Origin: JAXHMM01 sp964528445
Lineage (GTDB): Bacteria; Bacteroidota; Rhodothermia; Balneolales; Balneolaceae
NCBI GenBank assembly: GCA_964528445.1
Contig: CAZGSL010000001.1
Coordinates: 1 to 64,000 of the forward strand
DNA: 64,000 nucleotides
Direction of reading: 5' to 3'
The notes below the pieces were generated by a model, which was not told where the DNA came from, ran no database searches, and saw nothing but the letters and a program-made list of their open reading frames with translations. Positions 1 through 8,791 of this stretch are shown piece by piece. Numbering within the stretch: position 1 is the stretch's first letter; each line of letters opens with the position of its first letter. The translations under genes were made by a program, and so were the position numbers.

Positions 1-113
1 CGCCTCTCACCGCTGTGAGGCCGGAAGACGTCAATTCCGAAAAGTTATGCTGAGATATTTTTCTCCGATACCCCAGAAAGCACGCTGCGGTGGCTTCATT
101 TCACGAGGGGAAT

Positions 114-836
114 CTAGGTCCCCCCGTTTCCCGTATCGGAGTCGCCCAGGCGGACGGTTACGTCGAAGTGCACCGTTATGCGGTTGTCCGCCCGAATCAG
201 CCCCATAAGGGCGGAGGGCGGGGTGATGTCGAAGGTGTCCATTCGCAGCGGCTTGGATCCCCGAACCTGGAAGCGGTCTTCGTTCAGCAGGCGGCCCCGG
301 ACGGTCACCTCGGTGGTGTCCTGCTTCCCGGCGATTTCCAGTACGCCCCTGCTCCGGATGGGCATCCACTCGTCCGGGCTGGCGGCGGCAGCGGTATCCG
401 AAACCGTGGCCTCAAGCAGCCGGTAGATAATAGACGGGTGTTCGTCGGCCTTGAGGGCTTCGTACATGTCACGGTTCATTGCGCGCTTTCCGCACTCCAG
501 GCTGCGAACCGGTATGGTGACGGTGATCCGGACGGCGTCCGCTTCACGCAGGTTTTCCTGGGGGATCAGCCTGTTTTCGATGTCGCCACTGCCCGACAGT
601 TGCCGTGCCTTGCAGGTGTAGTCGACGATACCGGCCGAGCCCTCGATCCGAAGCTCTCCGCCCTCCTCTATGGCGATGCGTTTTTCAGGACTGGCGGACG
701 GGATTTGCTGGGCGGACGCGGGGCGGATAAGGAGAGAGGAGAGGATGAGGATCATTCCCGCCGCCAGCGCTGCGGCCCGAAGGGGCGACAGCGAAACGCC
801 ACTCCGGGAGTCGCTCATGGATGGCAGGGGGAACAT
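114..836 (-). CDS. Secreted YceI-family protein (divergent)
   Basis: 240-residue protein with an N-terminal basic stretch and hydrophobic segment ending in ASA-QQ (about residues 18-43), a typical Sec signal peptide. The rest resembles the YceI lipocalin-like fold: a 'ECGKRAMNRDMYEALKADEHP' type segment (Cys-Gly-Lys, Met-Asn-Arg, His-Pro) and a terminal 'TPPSALMGLIRADNRITVHFDV' type strand match the gene just upstream. YceI proteins bind isoprenoid or other hydrophobic ligands in the periplasm; the ligand here is unknown. It lies 5 bp downstream of the second YceI gene, so the two are almost certainly one transcript. Two start codons are possible (836 and 818); both leave the signal peptide intact. 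The family call is firm, the function is not. Confidence 0.8.
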   Translation of the reverse strand: MFPLPSMSDSRSGVSLSPLRAAALAAGMILILSSLLIRPASAQQIPSASPEKRIAIEEGGELRIEGSAGIVDYTCKARQLSGSGDIENRLIPQENLREADAVRITVTIPVRSLECGKRAMNRDMYEALKADEHPSIIYRLLEATVSDTAAAASPDEWMPIRSRGVLEIAGKQDTTEVTVRGRLLNEDRFQVRGSKPLRMDTFDITPPSALMGLIRADNRITVHFDVTVRLGDSDTGNGGT

Positions 837-841
837 CTGTT

Positions 842-1420
842 TTATTGCACTTCGGAATTGTTCAGGATGAGGTTGAAGGCAATCGTTACCTCCTCCCCGC
901 TTTTGATGGTCCCCAGCATGGCGGTGGGCGGCTCCATATCGTAGTCGGTCATGTTGAGGGAGTGGCTGCCGGTGAAGACCCAGTTCGAACCGCTTCTCTT
1001 GCCCTCTACGGGCAGGGTGACGGTGTGGGTGACGCCGGCGATGGTCAGCTCGCCGGTAACCTCGAGGGAAATGGATTCGGCATCGCCGCCGGTTCGCTCG
1101 GCACTGCTCATGGTGAAGCTGATACTGGGATGATCGCCGCTTTTGAGGGCATCGTATATTCTGCGGTTCATTCCGCCTTTCCCGCTCTCGATCGATTTGA
1201 CCGGTACCGTGAGGGAGAGATTGCTGACGGGGACGTCCGCTTTGGGATTGAGGTCGTATGTCGCATTCACCTCGTTCACGTCGGCCGTCCAGTCGTGGAT
1301 GGTGGACGTTCCCTCAACCGTCATCCAGCTGGAATCCGTCTCCACCAGGTTGGCCTTCTGCGCGTCGGCGGGGATGGTGATGAAGAGGAGGGCAAGTATG
1401 GCAAGGCTCAGGTATTTCAT
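842..1420 (-). CDS. Secreted YceI-family protein
   Basis: 192 residues. A short signal peptide (KYLSLAILALLFITIPADA) precedes a YceI domain showing the family landmarks: 'TSTIHDWTADV' near residue 38, 'ESGKGGMNRRIYDALKSGDHP' type motif near 75-95, 'GELTIAGVTHTVTLPV', and the closing 'PPTAMLGTIKSGEEVTIAFNL' strand. The protein is expected to be periplasmic and to bind a lipid-like ligand in a barrel. First gene of a two-gene YceI operon with the 114-836 gene. A third, cytoplasmic-type YceI lies at 13200-13742, so the organism keeps at least three paralogues within 14 kb. The start ATG at 1420 is directly before the signal peptide and is the natural choice. Confidence 0.88.
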   Translation of the reverse strand: MKYLSLAILALLFITIPADAQKANLVETDSSWMTVEGTSTIHDWTADVNEVNATYDLNPKADVPVSNLSLTVPVKSIESGKGGMNRRIYDALKSGDHPSISFTMSSAERTGGDAESISLEVTGELTIAGVTHTVTLPVEGKRSGSNWVFTGSHSLNMTDYDMEPPTAMLGTIKSGEEVTIAFNLILNNSEVQ

Positions 1421-1820
1421 GGCATCTATGGGTTATTTGCGTTTGAATATCTCTTTGCCCTTTAACACTGCAATCTTCGTTCCAAAATGAGTGAGCGGAG
1501 CAAATAATTCCCTCTGGGGTCTTGAAACCGCGAACAGGGCCCGGGAGCGCAGGGAGAGAAGGTGGCTTCTTCCGGTACCGCCGCGGGATTGCGTCCGCCG
1601 CCTGCACAGATGCAAACGGCGACCGCGAACGCGTGGCCGAGGCCATGAGAGCCGGCGCTGCGGGATATCTCTTCAAGCCCCTTGATTTCGAAGAGCTGAT
1701 AGCCCGAATCTCCTCCCTGCTCCGCCGTTAATCCGCCAACCCCACCGATCATTTAACACCAAACTATTTTTATCTATATTAAAACTGCGTAAAAACCGCA
1801 AGTAAAACAGAGGGGTACAT
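1421..1820. other. 400-bp gap between divergent genes
   Basis: This stretch separates the YceI operon (minus) from the DoxX gene (plus). It contains no intact gene. About 1580-1731 encodes the tail of a response-regulator receiver domain (see that entry). 1740-1815 is AT-rich, in contrast to the coding surroundings, and probably holds the promoter of the DoxX gene, but I cannot place a clean -33/-7 pair. Confidence 0.6.
1582..1731 (+). pseudogene. Remnant of a response-regulator receiver domain
   Basis: The plus-strand frame ending at the TAA of 1729-1731 reads, in its last 45 or so residues, like the C-terminal half of a CheY-type receiver: a strand-like 'IASAACTDANGD', helix 'RERVAEAMRAGAAGYL', the hallmark 'FKPLDFEELIARI' containing the conserved Lys-Pro pair, and the final helix. 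The first half of the domain (acidic pocket and phospho-acceptor Asp) is missing; sequence before about 1580 in this frame is not receiver-like and no convincing start precedes it. I read it as a decayed remnant of a larger gene. It could instead be a very short expressed fragment, which seems less likely. Confidence 0.55.
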
Positions 1821-2201
1821 ATGAAGGTGCTTACAAGTACGGTGGCGAGGGTGTTGTTTGCCTTGCCTTTCGGGGTATTCGGGATCAATCACTTCGTGAA
1901 CGCGGAGATGCTGGCGGGACTGGTCCCCATTCCGGGGGGAGTATTCTGGGTCTACCTGACGGGTGTGGCCCATATCCTGGCATGCATTGCCCTGCTGGCA
2001 AAACAGCAGGTGAGGCTGGCCATGCTCCTTTTTGGTCTGATGCTGCTCATCTTCGCACTCTCCGTTCAACTGCCCGGCGTGCTGGGTGACGGGGGGATGT
2101 CTGCCATGAGCAATCTCCTCAAGGATCTCTCGCTGGCCGGAGCGGCCTGGTATATTGCGGGACAGGCCGAAGAGGAGAGCATGGATATGCCCGATGTGTA
2201 G
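1821..2201 (+). CDS. DoxX-like integral membrane protein
   Basis: 126 residues with four hydrophobic segments (about residues 5-22, 38-57, 62-82, 95-112). The N-terminal 'FGVFGINHFVNA' pattern and size fit the DoxX/DoxX-like family of four-helix membrane proteins, which in other organisms accompany redox or thiosulfate metabolism; no specific role can be assigned here. It stands alone: divergent from the YceI operon and closed by a strong hairpin terminator at 2236-2270. The start ATG at 1821 follows a purine-rich stretch (AGAGGGG) at a suitable distance. The C-terminal tail (EEESMDMPDV) is acidic and probably cytoplasmic. Confidence 0.75.
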   Translation: MKVLTSTVARVLFALPFGVFGINHFVNAEMLAGLVPIPGGVFWVYLTGVAHILACIALLAKQQVRLAMLLFGLMLLIFALSVQLPGVLGDGGMSAMSNLLKDLSLAGAAWYIAGQAEEESMDMPDV

Positions 2202-2235
2202 TGTGACAGGGCGGTAACATTGGTCACACGGTTAC

Positions 2236-2270
2236 AGGCTTGCCGGGCGGATTCCGGCAAGCCTTTTTTA
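2236..2270 (+). terminator. Intrinsic terminator after the DoxX gene
   Basis: Perfect 11-bp stem AGGCTTGCCGG (2236-2246) and CCGGCAAGCCT (2254-2264) with a 7-nt loop, followed by TTTTTA. It lies 35 bp after the stop codon of the plus-strand DoxX gene. Confidence 0.93.
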
Positions 2271-2280
2271 TGGATCAAAG

Positions 2281-2308
2281 AAAAGGGCCGTGCGGTCAGG
2301 CACGGCCC
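2281..2308 (-). terminator. Intrinsic terminator for the porin-like gene (minus strand)
   Basis: Perfect 9-bp stem GGGCCGTGC (2285-2293) and GCACGGCCC (2300-2308), 6-nt loop. Read on the minus strand the hairpin is followed by TTTTCTTT, so it terminates the gene ending at 2357. Together with the 2236-2270 hairpin it makes a back-to-back pair of terminators between convergent genes. Confidence 0.88.
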
Positions 2309-2356
2309 CGTATTTCGGATGTTGATATGAGCCGGGAATCCCGGCCGTGCTAACGG

Positions 2357-3631
2357 TCAGAAGCTGATGACCGCTTCAAGCATGACGCCATTGAATTCCG
2401 CGCCGGCGTATTTGCTGCCGGGGGCGTAACCGTCCCATTTCTGGGTTACATACTCCAGCTTGGCCAGCACGTTTTCGGTCAGGAACCAGCCGCCGCCAAA
2501 GTTCCAGCGGGTGATTTCAATATCCTGTCCGGCCGCCTGCTCGCCTTCCACCATGTTGTACCGGGTACCGAGGTAGACATCTTCCGCAGCCCCGAAGCGG
2601 TAGAGCAGCTCAGCGCCGTACTGGTTGAAGTTGCGGCTGTCGGGGGCGGTTTTGACCTTTCCGGTGGCGTTCTCATAGACACCGTAGAACTCCAGTCCGC
2701 CGTATTTCACGAAGGGGTTGATCATGATGGAGGTCATCTCGCCGGCCGCCGGGTTGTCCCCTCCCATGGTAAAAGAGGGCGAAAATCTGCCGCTGCGGAA
2801 ACCGTCGCTCAGTACGTGGTAGTAGCGGGATCCGGCGCGGTCGCCCGAGTAGAGGTAGATGGAGGGCGACTGGCTGACGTTTAAAATGGATCCGCTCAGT
2901 CGAAAGCGGAAGTTGTCGCTGTACTGCTTGTCATAGGCCAGTTTGCCCAGTACGGAGGCATGTGTCTTCAACGTACCTTCCAGGGTGCTTTGGTTCAGCT
3001 TGCCGTTGGTCAGGCCGAACATGGCCATGAAGGGCCCCTGGAAATAGTAAACTTCTCCGCCTACCTCGGTGGTAAAGGAGTCCATGATGTAGTTGCCCAC
3101 GAAGGGATTGTGGATGGCACTCCCGTTATCGGTGCGGCGGAAGTGGTTGTCGCCGTAGTTGACCTCCATGTGACCGATTTTTATGCGGAGGTTGTCCATC
3201 AGGTCCGACATAAGGCCTTCGTTGATAAAGTCCAGCCGGTCCACCTGCATATACCCGCTCTTGACGTACGCTTCGGTGTGATGCTGGGAGGTCAGGTAGG
3301 TGCGAAGATGCATGCGGAGCCCTTCCGCCAGCTGCACGTCCAGGTCCAGGTTGGAGGTGGCCAGGTTGAAGTTGGACTCCAGTCCGGGGAGCGTTCCCAG
3401 GTCGTTGTCGTGGCGGAGACCCTGGAACTGAAGGGTGTTGGATCCGCCGATCCGGACCTGAAGTCCGTCGAATTCGATATCCGTGGTATACGGAGTTTCA
3501 AATACGTTCAGGCCTCTCTGGTCGGGCGAGCGGAAATACTGGAGGTCCCTCGATTGCTGGGCGAAAGCCGCTCCCGCCATTATAAAGAAGGAGAGAAGCA
3601 GCAAGCCGATGGATTTGGTTGGAAGTTTCAT
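2357..3631 (-). CDS. Outer-membrane beta-barrel (porin-like) protein
   Basis: 424 residues. Signal peptide to about residue 24 (LLLLSFFIMAGAAFA-Q). The mature part is rich in alternating hydrophobic/polar strands, Gly and aromatic residues, and ends in Phe ('MLEAVISF'), as expected of a Bam-inserted barrel. It contains stretches such as 'KIGHMEVNYGDNHFRRTDNG', reminiscent of phosphate-selective or Bacteroidota porins, but the exact substrate cannot be read. Monocistronic: a hairpin terminator follows at 2281-2308 and the next gene upstream on this strand is 340 bp away. Start ATG at 3631 directly precedes the signal peptide. Confidence 0.8.
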   Translation of the reverse strand: MKLPTKSIGLLLLSFFIMAGAAFAQQSRDLQYFRSPDQRGLNVFETPYTTDIEFDGLQVRIGGSNTLQFQGLRHDNDLGTLPGLESNFNLATSNLDLDVQLAEGLRMHLRTYLTSQHHTEAYVKSGYMQVDRLDFINEGLMSDLMDNLRIKIGHMEVNYGDNHFRRTDNGSAIHNPFVGNYIMDSFTTEVGGEVYYFQGPFMAMFGLTNGKLNQSTLEGTLKTHASVLGKLAYDKQYSDNFRFRLSGSILNVSQSPSIYLYSGDRAGSRYYHVLSDGFRSGRFSPSFTMGGDNPAAGEMTSIMINPFVKYGGLEFYGVYENATGKVKTAPDSRNFNQYGAELLYRFGAAEDVYLGTRYNMVEGEQAAGQDIEITRWNFGGGWFLTENVLAKLEYVTQKWDGYAPGSKYAGAEFNGVMLEAVISF

Positions 3632-3972
3632 GGTTAGCCTCGATGTTTTGTGATTAGGTATGGCCGATAGTGATCCGTGTTGAAATTCGCCGGCGCCCGA
3701 TGTTAATGCGGGGTTCGGGGTACCGGATCCTATGTATCACAAGGATCGTACCAACATGATGAGCCGCCTCCGCATTCAGAATACAGGTGGGCCATAATCC
3801 CTGTTTTCAGGGAATCGAACCACTTATTGGAGGGAAATATAATTCCGAGCACAGGAACCTGCCGCAAAGCCGGACGGCACCGGTCCCGGGATCGTATGCA
3901 TGGCTGCAAAGGCGGAATCTTCCATGCCTTGCAGATATGCAAGAGGGGAGACCGGACGGTGAGGAGCAGCCG
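3632..3972. other. 341-bp intergenic region
   Basis: Between the slipin gene and the porin-like gene, both on the minus strand. Short frames exist on both strands but none has a recognisable protein pattern. A small hairpin, CTTGCA-GATA-TGCAAG (3928-3943), lies 30 bp after the slipin stop but lacks a T-run. The part next to 3632 should carry the porin promoter; I see no exact Bacteroidota consensus. Confidence 0.5.
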
Positions 3973-4764
3973 TCAGCTGTCGTTACTGATGGGCCCGGTC
4001 ATCTTCTTGAAGGCGTCCATGAACTCAAGCGGCAGAGGCATGAACACAAAGGAGGCGTTTTCCTCTGCCACCTCGTTCATTGTCTGCAGGAACCGAAGCT
4101 GGAGCGCGGCGGGAGCCGTTTCAATCATTTTGGCGGCATCCACCAGCCGCTCGGCAGCCTGATACTCTCCTTCGGCGTTGATGATTTTGGCCCGGCGGTC
4201 CCTTTCGGTCTCGGCCTGGCGCGCCATGGCCCGTTTCATGTTCTCGGGAAGCACCACGTCGCGGACCTCCACCGAGACCACCTTGATGCCCCAGGGATCG
4301 GTCTGGCGGTCGATGATCTCCTGGATGTTCTTGTTCACCTTCTCTCTTTCGGCCAGCAGCTCGTCCAGCTCCACCTGTCCAACGATGCTGCGCAGCGTGG
4401 TCTGGGCCAGCATGGAGGTCGCATGGATGTACTGCTCCACCTGGATGACCGCCTGTTCGGCGTCCACTACCCGGAAAAAGGTGATGGCGTCGACGTTGAC
4501 GGTGACGTTGTCTTTGGTGATGACCTCCTGCTTGTCCACGTTGATGGTCAGCACCCTGAGGTCAACCCGCTCGATCTTATCTATGAAGGGAATAAGCAGT
4601 ATGAGGCCGGGACCCTTGGTTTTCAGATATTTCCCAAGCCGGAAAACCACCGCCCGTTCGTATTCCCGGAGGATTTTCAGCATCTGCGGGAGCAGAATGG
4701 CCAGCAGTACGGCGATGGTGATAATCCAGGTCAGGGCATTGACAAATTGTCCACTCGGTTCCAT
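3973..4764 (-). CDS. Slipin/stomatin-like SPFH-domain membrane protein
   Basis: 263 residues. One N-terminal membrane segment (about 10-30), then a stomatin-type SPFH/Band 7 domain: 'EYERAVVFRLGKYLKTKGPGL' region, 'ERVDLRVLTINVDKQEVITKD', 'VEVRDVVLPENMKRAMARQAE' and a charged helical tail. Slipins form membrane-scaffold oligomers at the inner membrane; partner NfeD proteases cleave the slipin C-terminus in archaeal examples. The upstream gene, 51 bp away on the same strand, is exactly such an NfeD, so the pair is the classic nfeD-slipin operon. Length is normal for the family. Start ATG 4764. Confidence 0.93.
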   Translation of the reverse strand: MEPSGQFVNALTWIITIAVLLAILLPQMLKILREYERAVVFRLGKYLKTKGPGLILLIPFIDKIERVDLRVLTINVDKQEVITKDNVTVNVDAITFFRVVDAEQAVIQVEQYIHATSMLAQTTLRSIVGQVELDELLAEREKVNKNIQEIIDRQTDPWGIKVVSVEVRDVVLPENMKRAMARQAETERDRRAKIINAEGEYQAAERLVDAAKMIETAPAALQLRFLQTMNEVAEENASFVFMPLPLEFMDAFKKMTGPISNDS

Positions 4765-4815
4765 GATTATTGAGGTTTGGTTGGAATTGGAAAAAGATTC
4801 TTTGGTTAGGCGGAT

Positions 4816-6138
4816 TCAGGTTGCGGACTCGCTGGAGATGTTGGATTTCGGGGTCGCCACCTTCAGGGTCAGGCCCCGGATATCGGTTACCACGCACTCC
4901 TCTCCCTCCTCCAGGTGTTCGTCGCTGACGGCGTTCCAGTACTCACCCTTCACGAAAACCCTGCCCCTGCCATCGTTAAAGGAGTCTGTTACCCGGGCCT
5001 TTTCCCCGATCATCGACTCCTTTCCCGTGCGGTCGGCACTAAACTGAATGCGGAGCCCCTCTCCGACAATCCAGGCAAAGAAGAGAGTGGTCAGTATGGT
5101 GGCGGGAATCAGCCATCCCCAGGACAGCTCCATGGAGGCGGGCAGATCCTGGAAGAGCATAAGCGCCCCGAGGAAGAAGGCGACGGCCCCGCCCCCGATC
5201 AGCAGTCCGAAGGCCGGCGTGAACGATTCGGCCACAAAGAGTACGACGGCCAGCACGATCAGGGCGTAGCCGGCCACGTTTATCGGCATGGCCGCCGAGG
5301 CGTAGAGAACCAGAATGAGGGCGATGACGCCCGCCACGCCGGGAACGATGGCTCCCGGATTGGTCGCTTCCCCGACGATGCCGTAGATGGCGATCATGGT
5401 AAGTATCAGCATGACCTCCGGACGCATAATGAACCCGAAAAAGTCCTCCGCCAGGTTCGTCGGAATTTCGGTGACGGCGGCACCGGTGGTATTCAGGGTA
5501 TCCCCGCCGACTACGCGCCCGTCAATCAGGTCCAGAAGCTCGCTCCGGTCGGCTGCGATCAGGTCGACGACGTTCTGCTCCACCGCCTCGTCGGAGGTGA
5601 TGGATTCGCCGTTTCTGACTGCCGAGATGGCCCACTCCGCGTTGCGGTCCCGCCGGTTGGCGATGCTTTCGATGTAGCTTTCGGAGTAGTTGAATATTTT
5701 CTTCTGCATTACGGTATCGGGCTGGGTGCCGCCGCCCACGCCTCCCTGGACCGGGGAGGCGGCGCCGATATTGGTGGCGGGCGCCATGGCCGCAATATGT
5801 GCAGCCATCGTAATAAACGTACCGGCACTGGCGGCCGAAGCGCCTTCCGGTGAAACGTAAACGACAATGGGCAGATCGTCCGAATCCAGGAAAGCCTGAA
5901 CGATATCCTTGGTCGATTCCAGGAGACCGCCGGGCGTATCCATCTCCACGATCAGGGCTTCCGCTCCCTGCTCCCGGGCGGTCTGGATGCCCCGGTTGAT
6001 GTAGTTGGTGGTGGTGGGAGAGATGGATCCCTCCACACGGATTACGCTTACCCCGGGCTCCTCCTGCGCATGAAGCGCGGTGGGAGCGGTGCCGGCGGCG
6101 AATACGGCCAGCAGCGTTATAAGTAAGCCTTTTTTCAT
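4816..6138 (-). CDS. NfeD-family membrane serine protease (long form)
   Basis: 440 residues when started at the ATG at 6138, which opens a good signal peptide (MKKGLLITLLAVFAAG...ALHA). An in-frame start further upstream would overlap the neighbouring gene and has no signal peptide. Order: signal peptide; ClpP/SppA-like protease domain with 'MDTPGG' (about 67-71), nucleophile Ser near 104 in 'SAASAGT', and a Lys-Lys near 146-147 that supplies the general base; four or so membrane helices (about 230-340); C-terminal NfeD OB-fold from about 375. It is expected to cleave the adjacent slipin and act in membrane quality control. Ends 51 bp before the slipin gene. Confidence 0.92.
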   Translation of the reverse strand: MKKGLLITLLAVFAAGTAPTALHAQEEPGVSVIRVEGSISPTTTNYINRGIQTAREQGAEALIVEMDTPGGLLESTKDIVQAFLDSDDLPIVVYVSPEGASAASAGTFITMAAHIAAMAPATNIGAASPVQGGVGGGTQPDTVMQKKIFNYSESYIESIANRRDRNAEWAISAVRNGESITSDEAVEQNVVDLIAADRSELLDLIDGRVVGGDTLNTTGAAVTEIPTNLAEDFFGFIMRPEVMLILTMIAIYGIVGEATNPGAIVPGVAGVIALILVLYASAAMPINVAGYALIVLAVVLFVAESFTPAFGLLIGGGAVAFFLGALMLFQDLPASMELSWGWLIPATILTTLFFAWIVGEGLRIQFSADRTGKESMIGEKARVTDSFNDGRGRVFVKGEYWNAVSDEHLEEGEECVVTDIRGLTLKVATPKSNISSESAT

Positions 6139-6187
6139 GAACGGTGGTTTACATTGGCCCTGCATTGTAATAAACGCTATTCGTCCC

Positions 6188-7621
6188 TTATTGCCAAGCA
6201 GTCGTTTCCCTGAGCACCCGAAGGGTCCGTTCGATGGTCGGCAGGTGTGTCCGGAAGTGCAGGGTGGCCAGCCGCATCCAGACGGCGTCGTCAATGACCG
6301 TGGAGGAGAGGAAAACCCTTCCGTCGGAGTGAATCCGGTCGACCAGCCGGCGATTGGCCTCGTCGGGATCGCCGTTGCCGGGGCGGTACCGGAAGAGGGA
6401 GACCGAAAGATCCGGCTCGGGCCCTGTTTCCATCACGTCCGATTTCTGGATTTCCCGGTGGAAAAAGCGGGTCAGAAGCAGTTTCTCCTCCAGGGCGGCC
6501 CGGAAGGGGGCGACGCCCAGCAGTTTGAGCGGCAGCCAGAAACGGAGTCCCCGGAAGTGACGGGAGAGCTCGGGCGAAAGGTCGGCCGGGGATAATTCGC
6601 CGGTCTTTTTGAGGGTATCCCGCATGTAACCGGCGGTCATGTGCTGGGAGCGGTAGAGCTTCTCCACGTCCCGCACCAGAAGGGCCCCAGAACCGTAGGG
6701 AAGGAAAAATCCCTTGTGGGGATCAATAATAACCGAGTCGGCCCGCTCAATGCCCTCCATGATCTGTTTCCCGTGATCGGTGAGCAGAAAAGCTCCGCCG
6801 TAGGCCGCATCCACGTGGAACCAGAGGCCGAACTCCTCCGAGATATCGGCAAGTGGACCCAGGGGATCCACGGCGCCCGTGTCGGTGGTTCCGGCAGAGG
6901 CGAAAACAAGAAGAGGACGAAGCCCCTCTTCCCGATCTTCCGCCACCTGTTCTCTCAAGGCACCGGGACGCATGCGGTAGTTCGGGTCCATAGGAATATG
7001 CCGGACTATCGCCTCCCCCAGCCCCGCGAATCGGAGTGCCTTTATGGCGCAGTGATGCACCTGGCTGGTGGTATAGATCACCGCCTTCTCAAATTCACTT
7101 GCCTGCAGCCCGGCGTCGTCCCTGGCCGCCACGAGTGCGATAAGGTTGGCGACGGAGCCTCCGGAGGTGAGGTTGCCCCCGGACTGGCCTTCGGGGAATC
7201 CCACGAGATCGCAGAGCCAGCGTATGCAGATATTCTCCATCCGCACGGCTCCCGGCGAGGAGAAAAAGACGCCCGCATAGCGGTTGGTCACGGCCGCCAG
7301 GAAATCTCCCAGTGCCGACGCGTATAGTCCTCCCCCCGGAATATATCCCATATGTCCCCCGGAGGCCGGATTGAGTCCGGGCGTGTTCACCTCCTGGTCA
7401 AGGATCTCCAGCAGCTCCTCGATATCACAGCCCGATTCGGAGATGGGCATGTCCAGCAGGCCGGAACCGTCTCCCTCCTCTTCGAACGCTTTACGGTCGG
7501 ACAGCCCTTCCAGGAAGGAGTCGGCGTATTCCGCCACCGCCCCGGTCCACTTTTTCCGGAGTTCGCGGGGCGATTCCAGCATTTCGGCCTGTTGCTGAAG
7601 CTCTCGAATTCGTTCTTTCAT
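6188..7621 (-). CDS. Pyridoxal-dependent amino-acid decarboxylase, group II
   Basis: 477 residues, normal for the aromatic-L-amino-acid/glutamate decarboxylase family. Visible landmarks: 'NTPGLNPASGGHMGYIPGGG' near 80-100 (substrate/PLP loop), 'SGGSVANLIAL' near 153-163, 'HVDAAYGGAF' near 270-280 (Asp pairing with the pyridine nitrogen) and 'DPHKGFFLP' with Lys303 as the likely Schiff-base lysine. It would release CO2 from an amino acid to give an amine; the substrate (aromatic amino acid or other) cannot be read. It lies 49 bp upstream of nfeD on the same strand and may be cotranscribed, though no functional link is obvious. Confidence 0.9.
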   Translation of the reverse strand: MKERIRELQQQAEMLESPRELRKKWTGAVAEYADSFLEGLSDRKAFEEEGDGSGLLDMPISESGCDIEELLEILDQEVNTPGLNPASGGHMGYIPGGGLYASALGDFLAAVTNRYAGVFFSSPGAVRMENICIRWLCDLVGFPEGQSGGNLTSGGSVANLIALVAARDDAGLQASEFEKAVIYTTSQVHHCAIKALRFAGLGEAIVRHIPMDPNYRMRPGALREQVAEDREEGLRPLLVFASAGTTDTGAVDPLGPLADISEEFGLWFHVDAAYGGAFLLTDHGKQIMEGIERADSVIIDPHKGFFLPYGSGALLVRDVEKLYRSQHMTAGYMRDTLKKTGELSPADLSPELSRHFRGLRFWLPLKLLGVAPFRAALEEKLLLTRFFHREIQKSDVMETGPEPDLSVSLFRYRPGNGDPDEANRRLVDRIHSDGRVFLSSTVIDDAVWMRLATLHFRTHLPTIERTLRVLRETTAWQ

Positions 7622-7846
7622 CTAATATCCCGGATTTTAAATGGTCGGTAGCGGAAGGGGCAAAATAAAGGAAGGGAAACCCAAATGCCCAATGGGGAAA
7701 CGCCTAACGGAAACCGGGTGATAATAAGGCAGGAGGGGAGTGTGATACCGGCAGGCAAATGGTTAACTTTCCCACGGAAGGAGAAAAAACATTGTTGCCC
7801 GATAAATCGTTATAGGGGATAAAAAGAACCAAAAATTCAGAAACGG

Positions 7847-8722
7847 ATGTTCAACAGGAATTCACTTCGAACCGTATTTTTGATGACCCTAGTGGCCGTC
7901 CTGTTCATGCTGGTCGGCCAGATCCTGGGAGGATCCACCGGCCTGGTAATTGCATTTGTGGTGGCCATGGGGATGAACTTTTTCAGCTACTGGAAGTCGG
8001 ATACCGTGGTGCTGAAAATGTACCGGGCGGAGGAGATTGAACGATCAAAGCGCCCTGAACTCTACGAAATGGTGGAACAACTCTGCCGGAAGGCGGAGCT
8101 TCCCATGCCCAAGCTCTACCTGATACCGCAGCGCCAGCCCAACGCGTTCGCTACGGGACGAAACCCGGACCACTCGGCGGTGGCGGTCACGCAGGGTATA
8201 CTGGAAGTGCTGGACCGCGACCAGCTTCGGGGCGTACTCGCCCACGAGCTGGCCCACATCAAGAATCGCGATATTTTGATCCAGACCATCGTTACCACGG
8301 TGGTCAGCGCGCTTACCATGCTGGCCCAGATGGCCTACTTTATTCCGCTGGGCGGCAGCAGCGACCGCGGGGCGAATCCGCTGGTGGCGCTATTGGTCCT
8401 GATTACCGCCCCCATCGCGGCCATGATGCTGCAGGCCGCCATCAGCCGCACGCGGGAGTACGAGGCCGACCGGGTTGGAGCGGAAATATGCGGCAAGCCC
8501 CGGAGCCTTGCCACTGCGCTTCAGCAGATTGAGAAGGCCGCCGAGCAGGTTCCGATGCGGGTATCGGAGACGGCCATGCGCTCCACCTCCCATATGTTTC
8601 CCGTCAATCCTTTCCGGGGGAACAAGTTGATGAACCTTTTCTCTTCTCATCCTCCCACGGACGAGCGGGTGGAGGCGCTCATGGAGTTCGACCGCAGCGG
8701 ACGTTATCCCATGGCCGGATAA
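7847..8722 (+). CDS. htpX: HtpX-type membrane zinc metalloprotease
   Basis: 291 residues. Two membrane segments at the N-terminus (about 10-28 and 32-48), the M48 zinc motif HELAH at 133-137, two further membrane segments (about 145-165 and 180-200), and the third ligand in 'REYEADRVGAEI' near 206-214. HtpX degrades misfolded inner-membrane proteins with its active site on the cytoplasmic side, working beside FtsH. Length and topology match the family. The 225-bp gap upstream separates it from the divergent decarboxylase gene and must hold both promoters. It converges on the cytochrome gene downstream. Confidence 0.95.
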   Translation: MFNRNSLRTVFLMTLVAVLFMLVGQILGGSTGLVIAFVVAMGMNFFSYWKSDTVVLKMYRAEEIERSKRPELYEMVEQLCRKAELPMPKLYLIPQRQPNAFATGRNPDHSAVAVTQGILEVLDRDQLRGVLAHELAHIKNRDILIQTIVTTVVSALTMLAQMAYFIPLGGSSDRGANPLVALLVLITAPIAAMMLQAAISRTREYEADRVGAEICGKPRSLATALQQIEKAAEQVPMRVSETAMRSTSHMFPVNPFRGNKLMNLFSSHPPTDERVEALMEFDRSGRYPMAG

Positions 8723-8751
8723 AAGCTGCGAGTAAAGATCCCCGAAATCCC

Positions 8752-8777
8752 TTTCCGGCCCGGTACGGGGCCGGAAA
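8752..8777. terminator. Hairpin between convergent htpX and cytochrome genes
   Basis: Perfect 10-bp stem TTTCCGGCCC (8752-8761) and GGGCCGGAAA (8768-8777) with a 6-nt loop. No T-run follows on either strand outside the stem, so it may be a weak bidirectional terminator or an mRNA 3' end stabiliser. Confidence 0.5.
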
Positions 8778-8791
8778 TCGGCTCCAGGCGC

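Noticed and set aside
1..113. Left edge of the window
   Set aside because: Short intergenic tail after the YceI gene; I see no feature that can be supported.
3730..3942. 70-residue minus-strand frame in the 3.6-4.0-kb gap
   Set aside because: Cys- and Pro-rich with no recognisable pattern or ribosome-binding site; treated as non-coding.
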